Shown here piece after piece: positions 17,498-27,313 of a DNA stretch of 64,000 bases. The notes under the pieces were generated by a model, which ran no database searches, was not told the origin of the DNA, and was given only the letters and a program-made list of their open reading frames with translations. The first letter of the stretch is position 1. Every line of letters begins with the position of its first letter. The stretch covers positions 682,001 to 746,000 of the forward strand of contig NZ_QBKT01000001.1 in NCBI RefSeq assembly GCF_003054265.1, in the 5' to 3' direction. The DNA is from Kordia periserrulae (GTDB taxonomy: Bacteria; Bacteroidota; Bacteroidia; Flavobacteriales; Flavobacteriaceae). Made by a program: the position numbers and the translations under genes.

Positions 17498-17758
17498 ATG
17501 AAAAAAAAGAAAACCAATTTGAAGAAGTTGACACTTAACAAAAAGGTCGTGTCAAAATTAGAAGAAGGTCAAGTAAACGGTGGAACCTTGATTACCTTGG
17601 CGTGTCCAGTGACATTATTATGTCCAAGAACGTTGGCATGTCCAGACACTTGGTTATGTCCACAAACGTTAGACTGTCCATTAACATTGGATTGTAGCTT
17701 TAACGGATGTAATTCATTTATTGATGATTGCCCATCCGCATTGGCGTGTCCATATTAA
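17498..17758 (+). CDS. CPxT-repeat GG-leader peptide, sister of the preceding gene
   Basis: This 86-residue peptide has a leader nearly the same as that of the upstream gene (NLKKLTLNKKVVSKLEEGQV, then NGG), so the two arose by duplication. The core begins with five CPxT units at a strict 6-residue period (CPVTLL, CPRTLA, CPDTWL, CPQTLD, CPLTLD). Then come CSFNG and CNSFIDD, and it closes with CPSALA and CPY. It shares the C-terminal CPY with its neighbour. The repeated six-residue period could build a regular coil or series of rings. The hairpin terminator 27 bases on closes the pair. Confidence 0.78.
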   Translation: MKKKKTNLKKLTLNKKVVSKLEEGQVNGGTLITLACPVTLLCPRTLACPDTWLCPQTLDCPLTLDCSFNGCNSFIDDCPSALACPY

Positions 17759-17784
17759 GAACAATTAGTATATACTATAGTATG

Positions 17785-17811
17785 AAAGCTGCTGTAAAAG
17801 GCAGCTTTTTT
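17785..17811 (+). terminator. terminator of the CP-repeat peptide pair
   Basis: Arms AAAGCTGC (17785-17792) and GCAGCTTT (17801-17808) enclose an 8-base loop, followed by a T-run to 17811. It overlaps the stop codon of the converging regulator gene by two bases. Confidence 0.85.
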
Positions 17812-18673
17812 AGTTTGCGAAGGTTTGTAAATAATTGCGCAAGTCTTGGTGTTTTTGCAGTACTAGTTTTTTTTTAAGCCTGTATTTGTGAGTGCGCACA
17901 CTTTCTTGATTGATTCCTAAAATGATGCGAATGTCTTCGTTAGACATGTTCATTTTTAGGTAACAGCAGTATTTTAAATCTTTTGCCGTAAGACAGGGAA
18001 ATTTAGTACTCAATTTTTTGATAAATTCTGGATTGATGTTTTCGAAATAATGTTTAAAATCGTCCCAATGTCTTTGGTCGCTATGCGTCATTTTGATGGT
18101 GTTTACGATGGACATTAAGCGCGTTTTGGTTGTTGCATCTACATCGCTATACAATTGTTTGATACGCTCTTTTATCTTATCTAGCACGGCTTTTTTTTGG
18201 TCGAGTTCCAACGTATATCGTGTTAAATCTTTGCTTTGATCTTGTGTGAATTTTCCTTTTGGCACAAACGATTTTGATGTTGAAATTATTTGTGTTTTTT
18301 GAATAAGTCGTAAAATCCCTAAGATATTTCCAACGAGGTTGTTGGATTGTATTCCATACTCAAAGGATTGACGAAATACCACTAAGTTTTCCCGAATTTT
18401 TAATTTTTGATGCTGTACGTTGGAATGCAAACACACTATAGGAATAGAAAAATCGCGGTTATAGGAAACTAGAGAATTAATCACATCTTGATTGTTTCTA
18501 AAACTAAGTACAATTAAAGTTGGTTGAATGGATGCTGATAATTGTACCATGTCTGACACGCGTGTAGCCGTAATGAAACTGTACTGATTCATCACTTGCA
18601 AACTTTTAAGGATTGCAGCTATTGAACTAGAAGTATCACTTCCTATGAGTATATTTTCATGCGTTGTCATCAC
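17810..18673 (-). CDS. LuxR-type helix-turn-helix regulator with a degenerate receiver-like N domain
   Basis: In this 287-residue protein the first 125 residues look like a receiver fold ('ILIGSDTSSSIAAILKSL', 'PTLIVLSFRN') but lack the Asp phospho-acceptor. A helical linker (about 150-200, 'LDQKKAVLDKIKERIKQLYSD') follows. The C-terminal part (about 225-287) has 'FPCLTAKDLKYCCYLKMNMSNEDIRIILGINQESVRTHKYRLKKKL', given here as adjoining parts of a LuxR-type helix-turn-helix. Regulators with this C-terminal form are common in Bacteroidota. It is transcribed toward the CP-repeat peptide genes and separated from them only by a terminator, so a regulatory link is possible but not shown. Confidence 0.8.
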   Translation of the reverse strand: MMTTHENILIGSDTSSSIAAILKSLQVMNQYSFITATRVSDMVQLSASIQPTLIVLSFRNNQDVINSLVSYNRDFSIPIVCLHSNVQHQKLKIRENLVVFRQSFEYGIQSNNLVGNILGILRLIQKTQIISTSKSFVPKGKFTQDQSKDLTRYTLELDQKKAVLDKIKERIKQLYSDVDATTKTRLMSIVNTIKMTHSDQRHWDDFKHYFENINPEFIKKLSTKFPCLTAKDLKYCCYLKMNMSNEDIRIILGINQESVRTHKYRLKKKLVLQKHQDLRNYLQTFAN

Positions 18674-18868
18674 TATAATATCGGTTGCAAATGTAATAGC
18701 GTATTTATGGGGAATCGCACAGTTATGAATACTTCAAATATATAGTTTAAACATTAAATAAAATACGGTAGAAATACTTGGTTTTAGTCGTTTTACTGTT
18801 AATTTATTACTGTGTTAGACCGCTTTTTGGAAACGAAAAATCTATGTGTAATTCACAAAAGCGCATAA

Positions 18869-18902
18869 AAAAACCTGTAACTTTTTACAGCTACAGGTTT
18901 TT
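18869..18902. terminator. terminator of the OmpA/T9SS operon
   Basis: Arms AAAAACCTGTA and TACAGGTTTTT (ending at 18902) enclose a 12-base loop. The A-run before it gives a T-run on the minus strand, where the OmpA-family gene ends at 18921. Confidence 0.8.
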
Positions 18903-18920
18903 AATATGATGTAAGATTGA

Positions 18921-20801
18921 TTAATCTTTGCTTACAATAATAAAGTCAGAACGACGATTTTGTTGGTGTTCTTCATCAGTACATTTCGTTCCGCAATCAA
19001 TCAACGGAGCTGCTTCTCCTTTTCCTTCACTGCTAAGGCGTGATGCATCAATTCCTTGTGAAATGATGTATTGTACCGTTGATTTAGCTCTTCTTTCTGA
19101 TAATTTTTGGTTGTATACTGCAGAACCTCTATTGTCTGTATGTGATTCTACTTTAATTACCATATTTGGATATTTGTTCATTGCATTTACTGCTTTATCC
19201 AATTCGAAAGCTGCTTCTTTGGTAATGTTGTGCTTGTCAAATTCAAAATAGATAGGATTTAACACAATCACATCTTCAATAATTTCTTCGATAGGCTCAA
19301 GTGCAATATCAATCGATTGTTCAGGATCGTCGCCACTATTCACTTCTACTCTTTGTGATACATAATCTTGGATAGAAGCTTCCAATACAGATGATTTGTC
19401 ACATTCTACTTTGAATACCACTTTTCCATCAGCATCGGTAGTTTTTGAACCTACATTGTTTCCTTGTGTATCAGCCAATATCACCATTGCTCCGCTTAAC
19501 GCTGCGCCAGTTTCTTTGTCTGTCACTGTAATTATATAATCAACATCACAAATTGGGTTGATTAAATCTACTTCGTAAATATCGTCACTTCCTTTTCCTC
19601 CTTCACGGTTAGAAGCTACAAATCCTTTTTTAGATTCTTCATCAAACGTAAAAGAGAAATCATCTGAGTTACTGTTTAACGGCGTTCCTAAGTTACGAAC
19701 CGCACCATACGAATCGTCTTTTATTTTTGCCGCAAATACGTCCAATCCTCCAATTCCTAAGTGTCCGTCAGAAGAAAAGTATAAGGTATTGTTGCTACTT
19801 ACATATGGGAAAAATTCTCTTCCTTCTGTATTGATGTCACCTCCTAAGTTTTCTGGCTCACCAAACGTTCCATCATCATTTATTGCCACTTTGTATAAGT
19901 CTGATTGACCTAATCCGCCTGGCATATCTGATGCAAAGTATAGTGTTTTTCCATCTGCACTTACGGCTGGATGTCCTACAGAATATTCGTCATTGTTGAA
20001 TGGAACTGGTTGCACATTTGTCCACTCACCACCAGACATTGTAGCTGTGTATAAGTTTAATGTTCCTTTTCCTTCTTCGTCTTTTTTGAATTTTCCATCG
20101 TAGTAACTCTCACGCGTGAAGTACATTGTTTTTCCATCTGGAGAGAAACTTACCGTTCCTTCGTGATATTTTGTATTGATATCGTCTGATAACGAAACGG
20201 CTTTTGACAATTCGCCATCTCCGCTATACGACGCCATGTAGATATCTAAATACGGTTGGTCGTTCCATCCGTATTTTCTTCCACCATCACGCGTAGACGT
20301 GAAATATACTGTGCTTCCTACTGCAAGTGCTCCAAAGTCAGAATTTTGCGTGTTGATTTCAGAATTCTTCACTTCAAACTTTGTCACTTTTGCTAAAATT
20401 TGCGGAATATAATTCGGGTTTTCATTGAATGCAATCGCTCTTTTATCATTTGGCTTCTTCGCGGCAAACTTTGCCATCCATTCGTTATGCTCTTGGTATT
20501 TTCCGTTTGCTTTTAGCATTTGTGCATATTTAAAATACACATCAGCACTGGTATTTCCTTCTGCAATGGTTTGTCGGTACCAACGTTCTGCTTCTTCCGT
20601 TTTAAAAAGATTGTAGTAACAGTTGGCTAACTGCTCATATACGTACGCGTCTGCTTCTTCAATAGCAATTTCTTGATATTCCTCAGCCGCTTTTACATAT
20701 TCAAGTCTGTTATATAACTTGTCTGCTTTTTTGGTTTTATCGTTCTGCGCAAATACATTTGAAGTAGCTAGAACGAGCAATAATATATATAATTTTTTCA
20801 T
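18921..20801 (-). CDS. OmpA-family protein with TPR and PD40 propeller, T9SS-associated
   Basis: This 626-residue protein is built as follows: signal peptide (1-18, ending VFAQ), TPR-like helices (about 20-110), and a propeller of PD40 repeats (about 140-410; 'SFSPDGKTMYFTRESYYDG', 'HPAVSADGKTLYFASDMPGG'). A carboxypeptidase-regulatory-like domain follows (about 420-510), then a C-terminal OmpA domain (about 510-626; 'YFEFDKHNITKEAAFELDK', 'VESHTDNRGS', 'NQKLSERRAKSTV') that binds peptidoglycan. Proteins of this layout accompany PorP/SprF proteins and gliding-motility substrates. It follows the PorP/SprF gene by 20 bases in the same operon and may anchor the surface machinery to the cell wall. 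Confidence 0.92.
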   Translation of the reverse strand: MKKLYILLLVLATSNVFAQNDKTKKADKLYNRLEYVKAAEEYQEIAIEEADAYVYEQLANCYYNLFKTEEAERWYRQTIAEGNTSADVYFKYAQMLKANGKYQEHNEWMAKFAAKKPNDKRAIAFNENPNYIPQILAKVTKFEVKNSEINTQNSDFGALAVGSTVYFTSTRDGGRKYGWNDQPYLDIYMASYSGDGELSKAVSLSDDINTKYHEGTVSFSPDGKTMYFTRESYYDGKFKKDEEGKGTLNLYTATMSGGEWTNVQPVPFNNDEYSVGHPAVSADGKTLYFASDMPGGLGQSDLYKVAINDDGTFGEPENLGGDINTEGREFFPYVSSNNTLYFSSDGHLGIGGLDVFAAKIKDDSYGAVRNLGTPLNSNSDDFSFTFDEESKKGFVASNREGGKGSDDIYEVDLINPICDVDYIITVTDKETGAALSGAMVILADTQGNNVGSKTTDADGKVVFKVECDKSSVLEASIQDYVSQRVEVNSGDDPEQSIDIALEPIEEIIEDVIVLNPIYFEFDKHNITKEAAFELDKAVNAMNKYPNMVIKVESHTDNRGSAVYNQKLSERRAKSTVQYIISQGIDASRLSSEGKGEAAPLIDCGTKCTDEEHQQNRRSDFIIVSKD

Positions 20802-20821
20802 TGTTATTGGCGTGTTAGGTT

Positions 20822-21739
20822 TTAGAAATATCTTGGCGAACGAGAAATTTTACGTGGGAAGTATAAATCGAATAGTAAAAATACTTCATGCGATGCATTG
20901 GCAACAGAAGAGATTTCTGAAGTTACTGCATCGTAGGCATATCCTATACGCAATCTCGGGTTAATCGCAAAGTTGACCATTCCACTGAAAGAGTCATCCA
21001 AACGGTACGAAGCTCCAATTTCAAATTTTTCATAAAACAAAGCATTCAAGTTCAAGTCAAATGATGTCGGTGCATCAAAAGCGGACTTTACTAAGAACGA
21101 TGGTTTTATTTTAGTATTTGGGCTAGCTTGGAATACATAACCACCTGTAAGGAAATAGTGTTGTACTTCCGAACCGAACGCTCTACCATTAACATCGAGG
21201 TGTTTTCCTTGTAAAAAGTTAGGCACCGATAATGCTAAATAGTAATTGTCGGAGTAGTAAAAAACTCCAGCTCCAATATTGAAAGTTGTTTCATTTACAT
21301 TACTAGAAAAGGCTTCATCTCCTTGGTCGATGAGTGTTGGGTTTACTTGTGATAGTAATCCTATATCGTGGAAGGTAAGTCCTCCTTTAATACCAAACGC
21401 CAATTTGTGAGCGCCTCCTAAGTTTAATGTATATGCAAAGTCTACGTAAGTGTTGGTTTCTTTTACAGGGCCAATTTGGTCTGAAATTAAAGAAAGTCCT
21501 AATCCTACGTTTTTACCGACTGGCGAATGCCCAAAGAACGTAAACGTTCTTGGGGCACCGTCAAATCCGGTCCATTGATTTCTGTATAGTGCACCTAAAG
21601 ATATTCCTTCTCTAGATCCTGCATACGCTGGATTAATAACTGCCATGTTGTACATATACTGAGTGTACTGAGGATCTTGCTGTGCAAATGATGGCAATGA
21701 AAAAAGTAATACAAATAGTGCGATATATAAGTTCTTCAT
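20822..21739 (-). CDS. PorP/SprF-family type IX secretion membrane protein
   Basis: This 305-residue protein has a signal peptide (1-19, ending SFAQ) and the family's opening 'QDPQYTQYMYNMAVINPAYAGSREGISLGALYRNQW'. A beta-rich barrel-like body follows, ending 'EVFLLFDLYFPRKI..SPRYF' with a terminal aromatic typical of outer-membrane barrels. SprF-type proteins are needed for export or surface attachment of particular T9SS cargo with a type B C-terminal domain, usually the protein encoded just upstream. That is the case here: the 1809-residue protein with a type B sorting domain precedes it by 53 bases. Confidence 0.95.
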   Translation of the reverse strand: MKNLYIALFVLLFSLPSFAQQDPQYTQYMYNMAVINPAYAGSREGISLGALYRNQWTGFDGAPRTFTFFGHSPVGKNVGLGLSLISDQIGPVKETNTYVDFAYTLNLGGAHKLAFGIKGGLTFHDIGLLSQVNPTLIDQGDEAFSSNVNETTFNIGAGVFYYSDNYYLALSVPNFLQGKHLDVNGRAFGSEVQHYFLTGGYVFQASPNTKIKPSFLVKSAFDAPTSFDLNLNALFYEKFEIGASYRLDDSFSGMVNFAINPRLRIGYAYDAVTSEISSVANASHEVFLLFDLYFPRKISRSPRYF

Positions 21740-21792
21740 GATATGATGTAATATTATTTTTAAGAATTTAGATGTTTAATGTAAGGGAAAAT

Positions 21793-24700
21793 CTATTTGT
21801 TAAGATAAATCCAACCGTTTTTAGATTCTCCATTTTCAAGTCTCAATACATAAAAATAAGTACCTACAGGTAATTCATCATTATCATTGGTTTGACCTCT
21901 CCATTCGTTTGTATAGTTATTCTTCTTATATACAGAACGACCATGAGAATTAAATATCTCTAATTCTTGTACTCTGAATGCTCTTAAATCCCATGTATCA
22001 TTTAGGTTATCTCCGTTTGGTGAAATTCCTTGCGGGAATGAACACATTGCGTTGATTACTGTAAATGTTTGTGAACTAGAACAACCATCGGCAGTAGTTA
22101 CTGTTACGGTATAATCTCCATCATCTGTTGCAACGAATTGTGCTCCATCGTTATCTAATGATGAACCTCCAGACCATTCGTATGTTACTGTTGCTGCGTC
22201 ATATCCACCATTGAGTGGAGTTACTGTAATGGTATATTCTCCATTAACACATTCGCCTTCAAGACCAATGTTTGTTGGATCAATTTGCATTAACACAACT
22301 ACTTCGAAACTATCTGTTGAGTAACAACCAGTAATATCATTTTGAATGCGGAGATATACTGTTCCACCTGCAGTACTGTATGCTGTTGGGTCTGCAAGCA
22401 TATTCATACCTGCTTCAGCATCTGCCAAGGTTTCATAATAGGTAACTGAAACGTCTGTTTGTGTCCCTATAACGTTGGCATCTTGTACTGTTAAGTCAAA
22501 TTCAGCAACTCCATCTAAGTCATCATCACAAGCTTCTAATGTTTGGGTTCCAACCACATCTGGATTGCTTTCAACTGTTACCGTAACATCATCTGTTAAT
22601 GTAACAAGGTTTCCATTTGCTAACGCATAGGTTATAGAAGCTGTGTATGTTGTTGTTTCCGTTGGTGATACCGTAATATCGGTATCATTACTGATAACGT
22701 TACCATCTTCATCTAACCATTCAAACGTGTAGTTAGGGTTTCCATCTGGAACAAATCTCCAAATTTCTTGCTCTGTAACTGTCCAAACTCCATTGTTTCG
22801 GTTTGCTGGTGCATATCCAACAGAACCTGCTCCATTTTGGATACCTACAATAGCAATTCCTCCATCATTCCAAGTTGTACAAACTGGCTTTTCAATTAAC
22901 AGTACATCAATCACATTAGATGATTCGTGTAATATAATTTGCTGTGTTGTCGTAATATTATTACATCCAAAATGTGGCACTTCGAAGAACGTTACTTTAA
23001 ATTGACGCTCTGGTGCAGTTCCTACAACAGCATATTCAATATAACCGCCAACACTTGGATCAATATCATGGAAAGCTCCGTGAATTGCATTGGTTGGTAC
23101 TGCTGGCGTAGGTAATAAATCACCTGGCGCAAAGTTCCAAGGACAGAAGTTTCCTGCATCAGATATATCAAATGATACCAAACCGTTTGCTCCAATAATT
23201 ACTTGCGTATATGTATTTCCAAAATATTCGAATTCAAAATCAATATTAATTGCAGAAGACCATCTATCATCTAGAGTAATAGAAGTTGGATCTCCTGTCA
23301 AGTTATCTGGCGGACATTGTAATTCACTTACTGAATACACACTTGTATCAGTTGTGATAGAACTTGACATGAATGTTGCCGATAAATCTGTAGACGTTAC
23401 ATCACAGGTTTGCAATTGATCATATCCTGCATTAATAATTCTACATTCTTGATCTGGACAGAATGCCTGTGTTTGTGGCTCACTTGTTAATACACAATTG
23501 TTATCATCGGTATCGGCAACTGTAATCACTACTGGCGTTGTATTTGGATACGGTCCAAATGTTAAAATACCAGGTGCACTAACCACTTGTGGTGCACTAC
23601 CGAAGTCATCACTAACTGTGATAGAAACTGCATCTCCCGTTGATAAGATTTCAACATCAATTAAGAATTGTTCTCCTGCTGCACAGTCATCAACAATTGT
23701 ATAGGTTGCCGTTGGTTTGAAACATGTCAAACATTCTGCAGTCCAATCCCAAGGAGTACCATTTCCGTTAGCACAACTTGTAAATCCGTCACTTTCTACT
23801 ACCATAAATAAGTTACCGCCTGTAGATTCGATTATCAATCCTGATAAATCTCCTGCGTTATTTGTTGTAGTAATAAGAGTAGCTGGATCGGCTGTTGAAC
23901 CGTCATAGAACGAAATAACATCATCATCATCTATAATAGTTCCTGAGTTGAATGTCAATCTTACAGGGAAACCTGAATCACTTGTAAATAAAAATGTATT
24001 ATCATCATTGTTGGTGTAACAATGGTTTACATTGATTGGTCCGTTTGCACAAACCAAGTTAAATATTTGATTTGGGTCAGGTCTAGTTGTAAAGCTTTCT
24101 TCAATACATCCTGTTGCAAGTCCATTAGCATTATATGGTAATATTGTTATATAATAAGTAGTTAAATAGTCTGTATCTAAAGGATATGTATTTACGTTTC
24201 CTACATCTATTCCATTCACAATATCCGAGCCGCCTGGCGTAGTTCCAACTATTAAAATATATCCTGCTGGATTTCCAATGGCAGAACCCCAAGTGATATT
24301 TTGATCTATTTCAATACCTGTTGCACCATCCGTAGGGAATGTTAACGACACACATGTTGGTGGCGCTGTTGGATCTATACATGCAACGCTGAAGTCAAGT
24401 GGTGTATATCCTTGTGACTGACAAGAAAATATTCCATCCGATTGTACGGTAACAGAAATTGAAGGACCTGAAGATTCAAATACCAATCCTGCTACGTTTC
24501 CTGCGTTTCCATATCCGTTGTATAATTGTGTAACTCCATCTGAATCAAACACAATCAGTTCGTCCCAGTTGTTCTCTACTTGTCCTGCATTGAAAACGAT
24601 TCCTAATGTTGAAACACCGTCTGAGCTGTAAAATGTAAATACAGTAGTATCGTTATCAGTATAACAGTACGTTGTATTTACTGGACCAGCAGCACAATCT

Positions 24701-27222
24701 ACCTCAGTAAACGTTGTAAAGTTAACTGGTCCTGTCCATATACTTTCATTACTTGGCCCACAAATTGCTCTAACATATACTTCGTAATCTGTATCACCCA
24801 TTAATCCTGTTACTGTCGTTGGATTTGTAGTTGTAGCAGTTCCTGGTCCTGTTGGTGTCCCGGTTCCAGCTGGTTGTACTACATATTCCCACGCTGTTTC
24901 TCCACTGTTAGCTGTCCAGCTAATTTCAGCACTGTTATTAGTAATATTAGATATTGCTATAGCTGATGGGGCTATACAGAACGAACCACACGCTTCAACA
25001 CGCATAAAGTCGATGGATAAATCACCTTCGAATCCTGTTCCTGCACCTCCATAGCTAAATTCTATATAGATGGTTTGTCCTAAATACGCACTCAAATCTA
25101 CTCCAACTGCTTGCCAAGGATCTGAATCTGCTGTTTGTAATTCACCACTATAGGTGAACTCAGTTGTAAATGGTCCTGTAGCAGAGGTTCCTACACCTAC
25201 ATTTAACGTTCCTATATCAGCACCAAAAGCATGGATATAGAATGACAATTCTGCACCATCAACTGCTGTTGATAAATCGATAGCCGGACTAATTGCAGAT
25301 GCTGTTGTTGTGGAGCTTCCTGATGCTTCATATTCTAAGTGATTTCCACCACTGAAAGAAGCTGATGGACCAGTACCTCCAGAGTTTGCAGCTCCTGGGG
25401 TAATGTCCCAATTTCCATTAGAACCATCAAAACCAGTTCCTGTCCAGCCCAAAGGCGGATCTACTTCAAAATCTTCTGTAAATATAAAGGAAGAAGTTCC
25501 TCCAGACGCACAATTGACACCTGATGGACCTGCTAATGCCGTTGTGAAGTTGATTGGACCTGACCAGACGCTAAATCCGTTAGCTCCACAGTCAGCTCTT
25601 AGATAAATTTCATACGCTGTATTAGGAGTTAATCCTGTAGCCGTGTATGGATTTGTGGTAATCGCAGTTCCTGAACCTGCCGGAGCTCCAGTTCCTGCTG
25701 GTTGTACCACAATTTCCCATGCAGTTTCACCACTGTTAGTAGTCCAACTAATGTCTGCTGAAGTCCCTGTAATATTTGCTGTTGCAATTGCTGATGGAGC
25801 AATACAGAACGAACCACACGCTTCAACACGCATTAAATCGATAGATAAATCTCCTTCAAATCCTGTTCCTGCACCTCCATAGCTAAATTCTACATAAATA
25901 ACTTGTCCGAGATATGCATCTAGGTTAATTCCGATTGGTACCCAAGCATCTGAATCGGCTGTTTGCAAATCACCATTCCAAGAGTACACATTAGTAAATG
26001 GTCCTGTTGCTGATGTTCCAACATTTACATTCAACGTTCCTATATCATCACCAAAAGCATGTAAATAAAATGATAATTCTGCGCCGTCTGTTGCTGTTGA
26101 TAAATCGATAGCCGGGCTAATTGCAGAAGCTATTGCTGTTGAGTTTCCTGAAGCTTCATATTCTAAGTGATTTCCTCCACTGAAAGAAGCAGATGGACCA
26201 GTTCCTAAAGAGTTTGCACCTCCTGCGGTAATGTCCCAATTTCCATTTGAACCATCAAAACCAGTTCCTGTCCAACCTGCTGGTGGATCATCTTCAAAAT
26301 CTTCCACAAAAATAAAAGACGAAGTTCCTGTAGCACAGGTTACACCAACTGGAGCTGGCGGCGGAGCATTCAATGTTGTAAATGTAATTGGACCAATCCA
26401 GTTACTGAATCCGTCCACGGCGCCACAATCAGCTCTTACATATACTTCATAACTTGTACTTCCTGTAAGTCCTGTAGCCATGTATGGAGCGTTGTTAGTA
26501 ATTGCAGTTCCTGAACCTGTTGGAACTCCTGTTCCTGCTGGTTGAATTACGATTTCCCAAGCAGTTTCACCACTGTTGGCATCCCAGCTTAAATCTGCTG
26601 TAGTTTCGGTGATATTCGCTACGGCTAGGTTTGAAATATCAAAACAAGAAGGTGGTGTTGCCGAAGCAATTGTTGGAGAGTCAAAACAAAATCCCCACTG
26701 CCATGCATCATCGTCATCGTACGCTAAACGGTAGCGGAATCCAGATTGTTGTGTTGCGGTAAATCCTGCAATGTTTAATGGATCACTTGTAAAAGCATCC
26801 TTGTTTGCCGTACAAAAGGCATTGTTTGGTTGCGTGCTTGATGCTACAAATTGTTGCCAAACAACCCATGCGGCAGCATCTGCATCCCAATATTCTAAAT
26901 TTAACATGTCGTTACCATTGTCATTGTAAACGTAATCAACTGTAACGGTAAGCCATGTTTCTCCAGCAGTAAATGCTGCGGTAATATCAATTACAGGAGA
27001 CTCTGCTGCGATATCATCATCGCTTGTTCCTCCTGCATCGTCATCATCGAAGGCGAAGTTTGCCGTCAATGTCGGATCTGCTTCAAAAGCAGCTGGATCT
27101 GTATTATATGTTCCTACAACCGACCAATTCGTGTTTGGCCAATTGGCAGGCTGATTCAATACTTGTGAATATGCAAACGTACAGAATAACGTTAGCATAC
27201 ATAACAAGGTAATTTTTTTCAT
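21793..27222 (-). CDS. large secreted T9SS type B cargo with FN3, MAM-like and CUB-like domains
   Basis: This 1809-residue protein has a signal peptide (1-19, ending AYSQ). An N-terminal jelly-roll-like segment and three fibronectin type III domains ('WEIV(I/V)QPAGTG', 'YE(V/I)Y(V/L)RADCG') alternate with two MAM-like domains ('FVEDFEDDPPAGWTG', 'LSFYLHAFGDDIGTLNV'). Two CUB-like domains with paired Cys come next, then Ig-like segments. The C-terminal 85 residues ('CSFPQGISPNGDNLNDTWDL' and 'YFYVLRLENGESKNGWIYL') are the gliding motility-associated type B sorting signal. It should be exported by T9SS and displayed or released as an adhesin-like protein. Adjacent MAM+FN3 units are nearly the same at DNA level (period 828 bases). 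Confidence 0.92.
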   Translation of the reverse strand: MKKITLLCMLTLFCTFAYSQVLNQPANWPNTNWSVVGTYNTDPAAFEADPTLTANFAFDDDDAGGTSDDDIAAESPVIDITAAFTAGETWLTVTVDYVYNDNGNDMLNLEYWDADAAAWVVWQQFVASSTQPNNAFCTANKDAFTSDPLNIAGFTATQQSGFRYRLAYDDDDAWQWGFCFDSPTIASATPPSCFDISNLAVANITETTADLSWDANSGETAWEIVIQPAGTGVPTGSGTAITNNAPYMATGLTGSTSYEVYVRADCGAVDGFSNWIGPITFTTLNAPPPAPVGVTCATGTSSFIFVEDFEDDPPAGWTGTGFDGSNGNWDITAGGANSLGTGPSASFSGGNHLEYEASGNSTAIASAISPAIDLSTATDGAELSFYLHAFGDDIGTLNVNVGTSATGPFTNVYSWNGDLQTADSDAWVPIGINLDAYLGQVIYVEFSYGGAGTGFEGDLSIDLMRVEACGSFCIAPSAIATANITGTSADISWTTNSGETAWEIVVQPAGTGAPAGSGTAITTNPYTATGLTPNTAYEIYLRADCGANGFSVWSGPINFTTALAGPSGVNCASGGTSSFIFTEDFEVDPPLGWTGTGFDGSNGNWDITPGAANSGGTGPSASFSGGNHLEYEASGSSTTTASAISPAIDLSTAVDGAELSFYIHAFGADIGTLNVGVGTSATGPFTTEFTYSGELQTADSDPWQAVGVDLSAYLGQTIYIEFSYGGAGTGFEGDLSIDFMRVEACGSFCIAPSAIAISNITNNSAEISWTANSGETAWEYVVQPAGTGTPTGPGTATTTNPTTVTGLMGDTDYEVYVRAICGPSNESIWTGPVNFTTFTEVDCAAGPVNTTYCYTDNDTTVFTFYSSDGVSTLGIVFNAGQVENNWDELIVFDSDGVTQLYNGYGNAGNVAGLVFESSGPSISVTVQSDGIFSCQSQGYTPLDFSVACIDPTAPPTCVSLTFPTDGATGIEIDQNITWGSAIGNPAGYILIVGTTPGGSDIVNGIDVGNVNTYPLDTDYLTTYYITILPYNANGLATGCIEESFTTRPDPNQIFNLVCANGPINVNHCYTNNDDNTFLFTSDSGFPVRLTFNSGTIIDDDDVISFYDGSTADPATLITTTNNAGDLSGLIIESTGGNLFMVVESDGFTSCANGNGTPWDWTAECLTCFKPTATYTIVDDCAAGEQFLIDVEILSTGDAVSITVSDDFGSAPQVVSAPGILTFGPYPNTTPVVITVADTDDNNCVLTSEPQTQAFCPDQECRIINAGYDQLQTCDVTSTDLSATFMSSSITTDTSVYSVSELQCPPDNLTGDPTSITLDDRWSSAINIDFEFEYFGNTYTQVIIGANGLVSFDISDAGNFCPWNFAPGDLLPTPAVPTNAIHGAFHDIDPSVGGYIEYAVVGTAPERQFKVTFFEVPHFGCNNITTTQQIILHESSNVIDVLLIEKPVCTTWNDGGIAIVGIQNGAGSVGYAPANRNNGVWTVTEQEIWRFVPDGNPNYTFEWLDEDGNVISNDTDITVSPTETTTYTASITYALANGNLVTLTDDVTVTVESNPDVVGTQTLEACDDDLDGVAEFDLTVQDANVIGTQTDVSVTYYETLADAEAGMNMLADPTAYSTAGGTVYLRIQNDITGCYSTDSFEVVVLMQIDPTNIGLEGECVNGEYTITVTPLNGGYDAATVTYEWSGGSSLDNDGAQFVATDDGDYTVTVTTADGCSSSQTFTVINAMCSFPQGISPNGDNLNDTWDLRAFRVQELEIFNSHGRSVYKKNNYTNEWRGQTNDNDELPVGTYFYVLRLENGESKNGWIYLNK
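24960..26620 (-). repeat. tandem duplication within the T9SS cargo gene
   Basis: Two neighbouring units of about 828 bases (276 codons, one MAM-like plus one FN3 domain) line up with few differences. For example, the stretch at 24974 recurs at 25802 and the one at 25401 at 26229. A 9-base indel appears toward the end (25587 versus 26424). The close match points to a recent duplication or gene conversion. A further, more diverged FN3 copy lies at about 24720-24950. Confidence 0.85.
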
Positions 27223-27313
27223 AAAAAAGTTGGTTAATAGTTAGTAGCCCTAAAAATAGTAAAAAAATATAAACTTAACTTTACTTTAACATTTAAGTTG
27301 AAAAAAATAAAGC

